From: Azoarcus sp.
GTDB lineage: Bacteria > Pseudomonadota > Gammaproteobacteria > Burkholderiales > Rhodocyclaceae
Direction: 5' to 3'
DNA: 64,000 nt
NCBI GenBank assembly: GCA_030604735.1
Contig: JAUVVG010000015.1
Coordinates: forward strand, 1 to 64,000
Shown here: one piece after another, positions 34,940 to 43,904 of the stretch
Position numbering within the stretch: position 1 is the stretch's first letter
Layout of the letters: each line of letters opens with the position of its first letter
Translations under genes and position numbers: made by a program
Notes under the pieces: model-generated
What the model saw: the letters and a program-made list of their open reading frames with translations, nothing else
Database searches by the model: none
What the model was told of the DNA's origin: nothing

Positions 34940-35949
34940 CGCCCCACCTCGCGCCGCGCAAGCAGGCGACGGGCCGGCTCCGGGGCAAGGAGCTGGCGCC
35001 AGTCGGGCAGGCGCCCGATCACCTCTTGCTCCAGCCAGCGGCTGGCGAGGTCGCCCCCGTTCCGGTCGCGCTCCAGTCCACCGGTCAGCAGTTCGACACT
35101 CTCATCCAGCTCGAAGAAACGCAGACCGGAAAACGTGGCCAGATACTCCTCCTCGCTCATGCCCAGACCGTTGGCCAGCAGACCCGCCGCCGCCTGCGGC
35201 GACGCGCGAAATGCGGCCAGTCCTGCCATCCAGCCATCGAGCAGCGCCGACACCGCCTCCGGCCGGGCATCGAACACCTCGGCCCGCACGACCAGCGCAT
35301 CCAGGATCTCGTCCGGCATCCTGCGACTGTCGAAGATCACATGGTAGCCGGCGGCAAGCAGCCGGCTCTGCATCGGTTCGAAGGTGATGATCGCGTCCAC
35401 CTGACCCGACATCAAAGTGTCTTCATGATGGCTCGCTTCGACCCGGACCACGCTCAGGTCGGAACGCTCCAACCCGGCATCGGCGAGCAGATGCGCCAGC
35501 ATCAGGGTACCGACCGAGCCTTCCTCGACACCGATACGCTTGCCGCGAAGTTGCCCGGGCGCGGCGATGGCCGGCCCGGCCAGCACCGCATCCGCCCCGC
35601 TCGAGACCGCGATCAGCGCAATGATCTTGATCGGCACCCCTTCCTCGGCCAGGCGCAAGGCGGCGTCGAGGGTCAGCGCAGTCGCGTCCACCACGCCGTT
35701 GCGGAGGGCGCGCAACGATTCGGTCGTCGCCCCGACCTCGACGATGGTGAGCAGCTCGGCGTCGAGCAATCGCCGGTCGCGAGCCAGCACCAGCGGGTCG
35801 TAGCCCACCCATGGACTCAGGCTGACCTTGATCGGCGGCCTGGACTCGCTACCGCATCCGGCCAACAGGACGGAAACGATCAGCGCGAGGGCGAGCCGCG
35901 CCAGGCCAGGCGGAAAACGGTCGAGCATTCGCGCAGCACCCATCGTCAT
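34936..35949 (-). CDS. NMT1/SsuA-like solute-binding lipoprotein
   Basis: A 337-residue periplasmic-binding-protein-type lipoprotein from the ATG at 35949: signal segment LARLALALIVSVLLAGC (lipobox LLAGC), then KVSLSPWVGYDPLVLARDRRLLD, typical of the NMT1/THI5/SsuA family that binds nitrate, sulfonates, taurine or thiamine precursors. Further features are ALRNGVVDATALTLD and GKRIGVEEGSVGTLML. No ABC permease or ATPase is adjacent; instead the next gene, a histidine kinase, overlaps it by ATGA. It more likely serves as a sensory receptor than for transport. The ligand is unknown. Confidence 0.88.
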   Translation of the reverse strand: MTMGAARMLDRFPPGLARLALALIVSVLLAGCGSESRPPIKVSLSPWVGYDPLVLARDRRLLDAELLTIVEVGATTESLRALRNGVVDATALTLDAALRLAEEGVPIKIIALIAVSSGADAVLAGPAIAAPGQLRGKRIGVEEGSVGTLMLAHLLADAGLERSDLSVVRVEASHHEDTLMSGQVDAIITFEPMQSRLLAAGYHVIFDSRRMPDEILDALVVRAEVFDARPEAVSALLDGWMAGLAAFRASPQAAAGLLANGLGMSEEEYLATFSGLRFFELDESVELLTGGLERDRNGGDLASRWLEQEVIGRLPDWRQLLAPEPARRLLARREVGR

Positions 35950-36130
35950 GTTCAGCCCCAAGCCTTGGACATGCAGGCGCCCGATGCCGGCGATCCCGAT
36001 CGAGCCGGCATCGCCAAGCGGAACCGGGCCGGGCACAAGCGGTTGCACCCCCAATCCATAAAGCATGCCATTGTCCGCGCAGCCCGCACCGGACACAAGC
36101 GACGAAAAGCCGGGGGCAGGTGGCGGGCGA

Positions 36131-37417
36131 TCAGATGCTGAACATCGTCCCCGGCAGCCACAGCGCGATCGCCGGCACCAGCAGCACGCACAGCAGCCCC
36201 AGCAACAGCATCAGCACATAGGGCAACACGCCCCGCACGATCTCTATCATCGGTGCGCGGGTGATGGCCTTGATCGTGAACAGGTTCATGCCCACCGGCG
36301 GCGTGATCAGGGCAAGCTCCAGATTGACCATCAGCAACACCCCGTACCAGATCGGGTTGATGCCCAGGTGCATCATCACCGGCAGGATCACCGGGGTCGT
36401 GATCAGGATGATCGAGATGGTCTCGAGGAACATGCCGAGGATGAAGATCAGCAGCATCACCGCGATCAGGAACTCGAAAGTGCCTATGCCCAGATTGACG
36501 ACCAGCGCGACGATCTCCTGCGGGATCCGCATCTTGGTCAGCACATGGCCGAAGATCGCCGCGCCGGCGAGGATCATGAACAGCATCGCCGAAGTCCGGC
36601 AGGCATCGATCGCCGAGTGCCACAGGTCGGCGAAACCGAAATTGCGATAGACCAGCACGACGATCAGCAAGGCCGCCATCGCGCCGATACCGGCCGCTTC
36701 GGTGGCGGTGAACACCCCCAGATACATGCCGCCCAGCACCAGCACGGGCAGGGTCAGCGACCAGAACGACTTGCGTACCGCGGCCAGGAGCTCACGTCCG
36801 GTCGCGCGTTTCTCGACCCGGATGGTCCGGCTGCCGAAGCGGGCACTCACCATGCACCAGGTGGCGAACACCGCGGCCAGCAACAGGCCCGGTACCAGCC
36901 CGGCGACGAACAAGGCGCCTATCGACGACTCGGTGATCACGCCATACAACACCATCGGCGCGCTCGGCGGGATCAGGATGCCCAGCGTGCCCCCGGCAGC
37001 GACCAGACCATAGGCCATGCGCGGACTGTAGCCGTAGTGGATCATCTGCGGGATCGCCACCGCGCCGATGGTCAGCGCAGTCGCGACACTGGAACCCGAG
37101 ATCGCCGCGAACACCGTGCACGCGATGACGGTCGCCACCCCGATGCCGCCGGGCAAATGACGGGTGAAGGTGAAGGCCGCGCCGTAGAGGTCGTCCACCA
37201 GCCGGCCGCGGATCATGATGTGGGCCATCAGCGCGAATAGCGGGATCGCGACCAGCAGGTAATGATTGAGTTTGCCGAACACGATCTCGCCGAGCGCGCC
37301 CAGGTCGCCCTGCATCACGAAAGTCAGCCCGCCGCCGAACAGCGCCAGGCCGGCAAAAATCGGCAGGCCGGTCAGCAACAGCACCAGCGCTCCGAGCAAT
37401 AGCAGCAGAAAAGTCAT
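36131..37417 (-). CDS. TRAP transporter large permease (DctM-type)
   Basis: Inner-membrane subunit of 428 residues with about 12 hydrophobic segments and DctM hallmarks: LLLTGLPIFAGLALFG start, FALMAHIMIRGRLVDDLY, GSSVATALTIGAVAIPQM, GILIPPSAPMVLYGVITESS and a C-terminal LITPPVGMNLF. It couples sodium flow to uptake of an organic acid with the binding protein at 38220. Its ATG overlaps the small-permease stop as ATGA. Confidence 0.94.
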   Translation of the reverse strand: MTFLLLLLGALVLLLTGLPIFAGLALFGGGLTFVMQGDLGALGEIVFGKLNHYLLVAIPLFALMAHIMIRGRLVDDLYGAAFTFTRHLPGGIGVATVIACTVFAAISGSSVATALTIGAVAIPQMIHYGYSPRMAYGLVAAGGTLGILIPPSAPMVLYGVITESSIGALFVAGLVPGLLLAAVFATWCMVSARFGSRTIRVEKRATGRELLAAVRKSFWSLTLPVLVLGGMYLGVFTATEAAGIGAMAALLIVVLVYRNFGFADLWHSAIDACRTSAMLFMILAGAAIFGHVLTKMRIPQEIVALVVNLGIGTFEFLIAVMLLIFILGMFLETISIILITTPVILPVMMHLGINPIWYGVLLMVNLELALITPPVGMNLFTIKAITRAPMIEIVRGVLPYVLMLLLGLLCVLLVPAIALWLPGTMFSI

Positions 37418-38019
37418 GTCCGCCCGCTCCCGCGCTCGTGCCCGCGCCGGGCATGGCCGGATTCGCTGGTGCTGACCACCACCGGCTCACCGATCGCGAC
37501 CCGCAGCAGATTGCTCAGCGCCGCCAGCCCGAGCAAAGCCCCCCCGGCCGGAATCAGCAACTGCACCAGATAAATCGGCACTTCGAGGTGACCGTGGGAC
37601 TTGATCCCGAGCATCTTCGAGAACGACACGGTCTCCCAGCCTTCGACGACGAAGAACACCGCGGTCACAATGACCGCGACCAACGCCCACACCGCCGCGA
37701 TCCGCTTGCCGGTCTCGCCAAGCAGGTTGGTCAGCAGATCGACCCCGATATGCTCGCCACGACGCATCACGTCGGCTGCGCCCAGCATCACGATCGCGAC
37801 CAGCAGAAAACCGACCAGACTGTCCACCCAGGTCTGCGGGGCGTTCAACACGTAACGCATTGCAACCGAATAGACGATCATTCCGAGCGAGGCGAGCAAG
37901 GCCAGCGCGGACAGCGCGATCGCCAGCCAGCACAGGCCGGCGACGACGCGGTCGAGCAGCATCACGATGCGATGGGTGAGCGAACGAGGGTTTTGCACCG
38001 GGGCGTCGGACGGTGTCAT
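37414..38019 (-). CDS. TRAP transporter small permease (DctQ-type)
   Basis: Small inner-membrane subunit, 201 residues from ATG 38019 (a TTG at 38040 would add seven residues), with four hydrophobic segments. It shows the DctQ pattern MRYVLNAPQTWVDSLVGFLLVAIVMLG and RRGEHIGVDLL. It pairs with the overlapping DctM-type gene. Neither start has a clear ribosome site. About 200 bp separate it from the binding-protein gene upstream. Confidence 0.9.
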   Translation of the reverse strand: MTPSDAPVQNPRSLTHRIVMLLDRVVAGLCWLAIALSALALLASLGMIVYSVAMRYVLNAPQTWVDSLVGFLLVAIVMLGAADVMRRGEHIGVDLLTNLLGETGKRIAAVWALVAVIVTAVFFVVEGWETVSFSKMLGIKSHGHLEVPIYLVQLLIPAGGALLGLAALSNLLRVAIGEPVVVSTSESGHARRGHERGSGRT

Positions 38020-38219
38020 GGCGGGAGGGGCTTCAGTCAAGAACGCAGCGCACGCCCGGCGGGCACGCGCGGGCGGGATCGATGATGGACCCGGCTACGG
38101 GTTTCATTGCGGGCCGCGCAGGTCGGAGAGCTTTCGCCATCCAGCCCCGACTCTGCGCTCGGGCAAGGACAGGGCGGACGGGTCCGGCAGACCCACGCGC
38201 CGGGTTCATCGTGCGAAGA

Positions 38220-39200
38220 TCAAAGCTTCTCGATCAGTTCGATCAGCTTGGCCGCATCTGCGCCGAGCTTGCCGAAGGCCTCCAGGACCGGCGGCTGCAT
38301 CGCGGCCTTCCAGGCGGCGGTCTCTTCCTCGGACTGGACATGGATGGTCATGCCTTTCTCGCGCAACTGGCCGACCGCGGCGGCGGCGGTCTCCTCGGTC
38401 ACTGCGATCACGTCCTGCTCGGCCTTGGCGGCGGCGCGGGCGATGGCATCACGCACGTCGGGCGGCAGCCCGTCCCACCAGGCCGGGGTGACGAAGAGAT
38501 GGAAATACACGGCGAAGAACGGCGTGACCGTGCCGTACTGCTGGACTTCGTAGAAGCGGCGGCTGTAACCGGCCGACACATCGGTCAGGCCGGCGTCGAT
38601 GACGCCGGTCTGTAGCGCCTGATACACCTCGGAACCAGGCATGGTGGCCGGCGCGGCGCCGACTGCGATCAGGCCCTCATCGACCAGGCGCGACAGGCCA
38701 CGAATCTTCATGCCGCGGAAATCGTCGGTCGTGATCAGCGGCTTGCCGTTGGAGGTGAAGATGCTGGATCGAGTGGTGTAGAGCCAGGCGATGTTGCGCA
38801 CACCGCGCTCGAGCAGCTTGGCTTCGAGCAGTTGGGCCGCCTCGGAGCCCGGGAAGGCCTTGAGCTTGTCGAGATCGGTCATGAAGTACGGCAGGGTGAT
38901 CACGTTCATTTCGGGAATCGTGCCGCCCCACTGGAAGTTGGTGACCACCGCCGCCTCGATCTGACCGCGCGCGACAGCCGCATGATTCTGGCCGGCGGCG
39001 AAGGCCTGTTCGGCACCGAAGATCTGCACCTCGACCCGGTTGTTGGTCTCGCGCGCGACATCCTCGGCGAAGCGGTCCAGTGTCTGCGCGATGTGATGGG
39101 TCGGCGGCAACTGGTGGCTCAGCCGCATCGTGAAATCGGCCGCGATCGCAGTGGTGACGCTTGCCGCGAACAGGACGGCGCCCAGCAGTGTTTTCTTCAT
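38220..39200 (-). CDS. TRAP transporter solute-binding protein (DctP-type)
   Basis: Periplasmic binding protein of 326 residues from ATG 39200 with a strong ribosome site (AAAGGAG). It has a signal peptide MKKTLLGAVLFAASVTTAIAA, then FTMRLSHQLPPTHHIAQTLDRFAEDV, and the family hallmark GMKIRGLSRLVDEGL plus QTGVIDAGLTDVSAGYSRRFYEV. The conserved Arg that binds the carboxylate of the ligand is in MKIRGLSR. Ligand probably a carboxylic acid, not further defined. It lies downstream of a CoA-transferase gene on the same strand. Confidence 0.94.
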   Translation of the reverse strand: MKKTLLGAVLFAASVTTAIAADFTMRLSHQLPPTHHIAQTLDRFAEDVARETNNRVEVQIFGAEQAFAAGQNHAAVARGQIEAAVVTNFQWGGTIPEMNVITLPYFMTDLDKLKAFPGSEAAQLLEAKLLERGVRNIAWLYTTRSSIFTSNGKPLITTDDFRGMKIRGLSRLVDEGLIAVGAAPATMPGSEVYQALQTGVIDAGLTDVSAGYSRRFYEVQQYGTVTPFFAVYFHLFVTPAWWDGLPPDVRDAIARAAAKAEQDVIAVTEETAAAAVGQLREKGMTIHVQSEEETAAWKAAMQPPVLEAFGKLGADAAKLIELIEKL

Positions 39201-39353
39201 GGTGTCTCCTTTATTTGAATGTCGCCCGGACAGGCTTCGCCACACGGCCTCCACCGGCCGGGGTCGCCAGGACCAAGGCCTGCAGGCCGTTGAAGGGCGT
39301 TAAAGATTACCTCATCCCCGCCCGAAACGGCATGGATTCGAACGATTCACGCC

Positions 39354-40595
39354 TCAAGCGTCGACGCCGGCCTCCGGGTCGGCCGTCACGGCGTCCGCCG
39401 CAACATGAATGACCCCCTGTTCGGCAAGGCGCGCGATCTCTTCATCGGAGAAGCCGTTGCCCAGCAGCACCTGCCGGGTATCGGCGCCCAGGATGCCGCC
39501 CAGCGACCGGATCACGCCCGGGGTCGCCGACAGCTTGGGTACGATGCCGGGCATCTTCAGCTCGGCGCCGTCGGCAAGCTGGGCCGACAGGATCATCTCG
39601 CGTGCCCGGTACTGCTCGTCCTCTACGATGTCGGCGATGCTGTAGATCTTGCCGTGCGGCACATCGGCCGCCTTCAGCACCGCCATCACCGCTTCGGCGT
39701 CGTGGGTGGCGCACCAGTCGCCGATCGCACCGTCGATGAAATCGGCCGCCCCGGCACGTCCGTCGTTAGTGGCGTAACGGGGATCCTCGCCGATGTCGCG
39801 GCGCCCGATCGCGGCCATCAGACGCCGGAAAATACCGTCACCATTACCACCGATGATGATGTTCACCCCGTCGCGCGAGGCGTAGGTATTCGACGGCACG
39901 ATGCCGGTCAGATTGCTGCCGGTGCGCTCGCGGATCTCGCCATACATCGCGTATTCAGGCAGCGTGCATTCCATCAGGTTGAACACCGATTCGTACAGGG
40001 CGACGTCGGCCACCTGCCCCTTGCCGCCGTTGGTTTCACGATGGCGCAGAGCCATCATCGCCCCGATCACCGCGTGCAGGCCGGCGACCGAATCCCCGAT
40101 AGAAAGATTCAGCCGCACCGGCGGTCGGTCCGGATAGCCGGTGACATAGCGCAGGCCGCCCATCGACTCGCCGATCGCGCCGAAGCCGGGCTGGTCGCGC
40201 CTGGGGCCGGTCTGGCCGAAGCCGGACACCCGCACCATGATCAACCCGGGGTTGTGCTCGGACAGCGCCTCATAGCCCAGCCCCCACTTCTCCATCGTAC
40301 CCGGGCGGAAATTCTCGACCACGATGTCGGCCTCGCGCGCGAGCCGGCGCACGATTTCCTGCCCCTCCGGGCGGCGCAGATCGACCGCGACCGATTGCTT
40401 GTTGCGCGCCTGCACATACCACCACAGCGACGTGCCCTGGTGCAGCTTGCGCCACGAGCGCAGCGGGTCGCCACTGCCGGGCGGCTCGATCTTGATCACC
40501 TCGGCACCGAACTCGCCCAGCAACCGCGCCGCGAACGGACCGGCGATCAACTGGCCGAGTTCGAGTACCTTGATCCCATGCAAGGGGGGATTCAT
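39354..40595 (-). CDS. CaiB/BaiF family (class III) CoA-transferase
   Basis: A 413-residue family III CoA-transferase that moves CoA between carboxylic acids. The N-terminus (GIKVLELGQLIAGPFAARLLGEFGAEVIKIEPPGSGDPLR in spirit: residues 8-45), VENFRPGTMEKWGLGY and the catalytic Asp in KGQVADVALYES are typical. The ATG at 40595 has a strong GAGGAG. It precedes the TRAP transporter by 153 bp, which suggests it activates the imported acid; the substrate is unknown. Confidence 0.92.
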   Translation of the reverse strand: MNPPLHGIKVLELGQLIAGPFAARLLGEFGAEVIKIEPPGSGDPLRSWRKLHQGTSLWWYVQARNKQSVAVDLRRPEGQEIVRRLAREADIVVENFRPGTMEKWGLGYEALSEHNPGLIMVRVSGFGQTGPRRDQPGFGAIGESMGGLRYVTGYPDRPPVRLNLSIGDSVAGLHAVIGAMMALRHRETNGGKGQVADVALYESVFNLMECTLPEYAMYGEIRERTGSNLTGIVPSNTYASRDGVNIIIGGNGDGIFRRLMAAIGRRDIGEDPRYATNDGRAGAADFIDGAIGDWCATHDAEAVMAVLKAADVPHGKIYSIADIVEDEQYRAREMILSAQLADGAELKMPGIVPKLSATPGVIRSLGGILGADTRQVLLGNGFSDEEIARLAEQGVIHVAADAVTADPEAGVDA

Positions 40596-40780
40596 CTTTT
40601 CTCCTCAAAGGAAACCTGCCCACGTCCGGGAGCCCCATCAGGGTCGCAAACCCGGGTGACGTGAAAAGCGCATGCCAGGGTGCCCACCCGCGCACATACC
40701 GGGCGCCAGCGCCGCGCATTATCTCGCTGTCGCGATTCGACTGCCAGGGACGACCGATGCAGCGCATCGCGACACCGGGC

Positions 40781-41575
40781 TCAGCGGGACACCCCGGTTT
40801 CCATGATCAACTCGACCCGCCGGTTGGTCGCGCGGCCTTCGACGCTGTCGTTGGGCGACAGCGGCCGGGTGTCGGCATAACCGGTCGCGCGCAGGCGTTG
40901 CGGCGCGACGCCGTTGCTCTCCAGATAGCGGACCACGCTGGTGGCGCGGCCGGTGGACAACTCCCAGTTGGACGGGAAGCGCTCGGTCTGGATGGGCACA
41001 TCGTCGGTATGGCCCTCGACCGCAATCAGATGGTCGGTCGCATTCAGCACCGCGATCAAACGCCCCAGCACCGCCAGACCTTGCGGGCTCAGCTGCGCCT
41101 GGCCGGACGGGAAGAGAATCTCGTTGCTGATCCGGAAGCTGATCGTGCCTTCGGTGACCAGGATCTCGATGTCTTCGCCCAGGGTGTCCAGCGGCAGGCC
41201 GGCGAGCGGATCGGGCTCCGGCTCGACCACCGCTTCGGCGACCACCTCTTCCGGTTCCGGCGCAGGGGCCGGCAGCGCATCGAGGATGCCCGGCATGCCT
41301 TCGAGCACACTATGGGTCGCCGGATGCGGCTCGGGCAAGGGGTCCGGCAGCCACACCCCGATGTTGCGGTCGGCGAACGCAAGCAACACGATCAGCATCA
41401 CCAGCAGCAGCGTTATCACGTCCAGATAGACCAGCAGCCAGTTTTCCTGCTCCTGGTCTGCCGGCGGATCGACATGCCAATGCGCATAACGCCCCCCCCG
41501 GCCGGCCAAGGGCCGCATACCGGAGGTCGCCGCCGGGGAAGGGGCCGCGCCGTCTGGAGCGACCAGATCAGCCAC
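40781..41575 (-). CDS. motB: MotB-type flagellar stator protein
   Basis: Stator subunit of 264 residues with one membrane helix (about 46-66) and an OmpA-like peptidoglycan-binding domain (about 135-258). The ion-carrying Asp is Asp52 in WLLVYLDVITLLLVM. The C-terminal domain shows FPSGQAQLSPQG, VEGHTDDVPIQ and NWELSTGRATSVVRYL. A Pro/Glu-rich linker (about 85-120) connects the two. It starts with GTG at 41575 and overlaps motA by eight bases. No other flagellar gene is in the window. Confidence 0.9.
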   Translation of the reverse strand: MADLVAPDGAAPSPAATSGMRPLAGRGGRYAHWHVDPPADQEQENWLLVYLDVITLLLVMLIVLLAFADRNIGVWLPDPLPEPHPATHSVLEGMPGILDALPAPAPEPEEVVAEAVVEPEPDPLAGLPLDTLGEDIEILVTEGTISFRISNEILFPSGQAQLSPQGLAVLGRLIAVLNATDHLIAVEGHTDDVPIQTERFPSNWELSTGRATSVVRYLESNGVAPQRLRATGYADTRPLSPNDSVEGRATNRRVELIMETGVSR

Positions 41576-42398
41576 GGCGGGTCACCGTCCCGGCCCCGCG
41601 ACCGGCCGGCTGCCTGGGCTTGGCATCGGTGTCGTCGATCTCGTCGTCGAAATGGGCCATGAAGGACTTCAGGGTTTCGCGCATCAGGGCCGGGCTGCGC
41701 TTCTCGCACATCATCGAGATGCCCTGCAGCACCATGTTCATCAGCACGATGCGCTGCTCGGTGCGCCGCTCCAGCTTGACCGCGACCGGCTTGAAGATCA
41801 GATTGGCGAGCAGGATGCCGTAGAAGGTGGTCATCAGCGCCACCGCCATGTGGCGGCCGATGATCTCGAGGTCACCGCCTTCGAGGATGAACATCAGGTT
41901 GATCAGGCCGACCAGCGTGCCGATCATGCCGAAGGCCGGGGCGAAGCTGGCCATGACCCGGAACAGCTGGGCTTCGGCATGTTCCTTGGCGCGCAGGCGC
42001 GAGATGCGCCACTGCAGCAGGTCGAGGATGTCCTCCTCCGGGGTCAGGTCGATGACCAGTTGCACGCCGGTGCGCAGGAACGGGTTCTTGACCCGCTTCA
42101 GCGCCTGTTCGACCGCGCGCACGTCGCCCTGCATCCACAGCCGCGAGATCTGGACCAGTTCCTCCATGTCGCGCTGGGTGTAGAGCCGTTCGTTGCGCAG
42201 CACGGTGCGGAACAAGCCGAACACCCGCACCACTTCACGCAGTGGATAGCTGATGAAAGTCGCGGCGAAGGTCCCGCCCAGCACGATCGCCAACCCGGGC
42301 AGGTTGATGAAGGCGGAAGGTTCTTCGGCTGCGAAGACCAGCACGATCACCAGCATTGCGATACCGGCGGCCATGCCGATCAAGGTGGAGGGATTCAT
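41568..42398 (-). CDS. motA: MotA/PomA-type flagellar stator protein
   Basis: Stator subunit of 276 residues from the ATG at 42398 with four membrane helices. It has NPSTLIGMAAGIAMLVIVLVF, the cytoplasmic region TPEEDILDLLQWRISRLRAKEH (charged residues that contact the rotor), FGMIGTLVGLINLMF and FYGILLANLIFKPVAVKL with the conserved prolines. It resembles PomA in length. The frame is open to 42446 but the ATG at 42398 is at the family start. It is divergent from egtB. Confidence 0.92.
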   Translation of the reverse strand: MNPSTLIGMAAGIAMLVIVLVFAAEEPSAFINLPGLAIVLGGTFAATFISYPLREVVRVFGLFRTVLRNERLYTQRDMEELVQISRLWMQGDVRAVEQALKRVKNPFLRTGVQLVIDLTPEEDILDLLQWRISRLRAKEHAEAQLFRVMASFAPAFGMIGTLVGLINLMFILEGGDLEIIGRHMAVALMTTFYGILLANLIFKPVAVKLERRTEQRIVLMNMVLQGISMMCEKRSPALMRETLKSFMAHFDDEIDDTDAKPRQPAGRGAGTVTRRG

Positions 42399-42479
42399 CC
42401 GACGACGCCCGCAAAAATTTGTATCAGTCCGATTTTGCCCGGACAATGGTAACCCAGTGCTGACCCGGAGAGCTGCGCC

Positions 42480-43904
42480 ATGACGCGACTGCCATCACCA
42501 CGGCATCGGTTCGAGACCGATGAGGATCCGGCGCTGCCGGCCTGGGCGGCGCGCTACCGAGCGGTCAGACTGGATTCCGAGCGTCTGTGCCTGCCCCTCT
42601 GCATCGAGGACTTCGTGATCCAGACCACGGATGAGGCGAGCCCGGCGAAGTGGCACCTGGCCCATGTCAGCTGGTTTTTCGAAACCTTCATCCTGAACGA
42701 GTATCTGCCCGGTTACGCCTGTTACGACAAGCGCTACCGGATGCTATTCAACTCGTACTACGAACAGATCGGCGAGTTCCATCCCCGCCCGGCGCGGGGT
42801 TTTCTCTCACGCCCCACGGTCGACGAGGTGTATCGCTACCGCACCCATGTGGACCAGCACATGCTCGCCTTGCTCGACGACCCGCGCGACCGCCCCTGGC
42901 ACGAGATCCTCGAGCGGCTGGAGATCGGGCTGCATCACGAGCAGCAGCATCAGGAACTGCTGCTTACCGACATCAAGCGCAACTTCAGCGTGAACCCTCT
43001 GCGGCCGGCCTACCGGGTCGATCTGCCGACGCCTCCGGTCGGTCCGCGTCCGGCGCTTGAGTGGCTGGATTACGAGGGCGGGCTGGTCGACACCGGACAT
43101 CATGGTCCGGGATTCTGCTTCGACAACGAGCTGCCACGACACCGGGTCTTCCTGAACCCGTTCCGCTTCGCCTCGCGACTGGTCACCAATGGCGAGTATC
43201 TGGCTTTCATGGAAGCGGGTGGCTATCGCAATCCGGCGCTGTGGCTGTCGGACGGCTGGGCGCAGGTTCAGAAGCACGGCTGGCGCAGCCCACTCTACTG
43301 GGAGCGCATCGGCGGCGAGTGGTGGCAATACACGCTGGCAGGCCTGCGACGCCTCGCGCCGGACGAACCGGTCTGCCATATCAGCCATTACGAGGCCGAA
43401 GCCTATGCGAGTTGGGTCGGCCGGCGCCTGCCCACCGAGGATGAGTGGGAGCATGCCGCCTGCGCAAGCCTGTGCAGCCCGACCGACGAGGGCGTTGCGG
43501 ACCATGGCGGCTCGGGCGGAGCAGGCGCGGAACGGGGAGACACGGACTTGGGCGTACGGCACGATGACGAAGAGCCGCCCCCCGCAGCCGCATGGCCGAA
43601 CGGCAATTTGCGCAACAGCGGCTACCTTCAGCCTGTCGTCGCCCCGGCTGCAGCGGGTCCGGTCCAGTTGTTCGGCGATGTCTGGGAACATACCCGCTCG
43701 GCCTACCTGCCCTACCCGGGCTTCCGCCCGGCCGCGGGTGCCCTGGGCGAATACAATGGCAAATTCATGTCCGGTCAGATGGTCTTGCGCGGCGGTTCCT
43801 GCGTGACGCCGGACGATCACATCCGGCCAAGCTACCGGAATTTCTTCTACCCCCACGAGCGCTGGCAGTTCCAGGGGTTGCGCCTGGCCGGAGACCCGGA
43901 TTGA
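42480..43904 (+). CDS. egtB: Ergothioneine biosynthesis sulfoxide synthase EgtB
   Basis: Non-heme iron enzyme joining hercynine with a thiol (gamma-glutamylcysteine or cysteine) in the presence of oxygen. Its 474 residues comprise an N-terminal DinB-like domain with iron ligands His59 (AKWHLAH) and the H-x3-H-x-E motif at 153-159 (HHEQQHQE), and a C-terminal formylglycine-generating-enzyme-like domain with WEHAACA and GGSCVTPDDHIRPSYRNFF. The substitution of a typical EgtB thiol pocket cannot be judged by eye. The ATG at 42480 has GGAG upstream. It overlaps egtD. Confidence 0.93.
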   Translation: MTRLPSPRHRFETDEDPALPAWAARYRAVRLDSERLCLPLCIEDFVIQTTDEASPAKWHLAHVSWFFETFILNEYLPGYACYDKRYRMLFNSYYEQIGEFHPRPARGFLSRPTVDEVYRYRTHVDQHMLALLDDPRDRPWHEILERLEIGLHHEQQHQELLLTDIKRNFSVNPLRPAYRVDLPTPPVGPRPALEWLDYEGGLVDTGHHGPGFCFDNELPRHRVFLNPFRFASRLVTNGEYLAFMEAGGYRNPALWLSDGWAQVQKHGWRSPLYWERIGGEWWQYTLAGLRRLAPDEPVCHISHYEAEAYASWVGRRLPTEDEWEHAACASLCSPTDEGVADHGGSGGAGAERGDTDLGVRHDDEEPPPAAAWPNGNLRNSGYLQPVVAPAAAGPVQLFGDVWEHTRSAYLPYPGFRPAAGALGEYNGKFMSGQMVLRGGSCVTPDDHIRPSYRNFFYPHERWQFQGLRLAGDPD

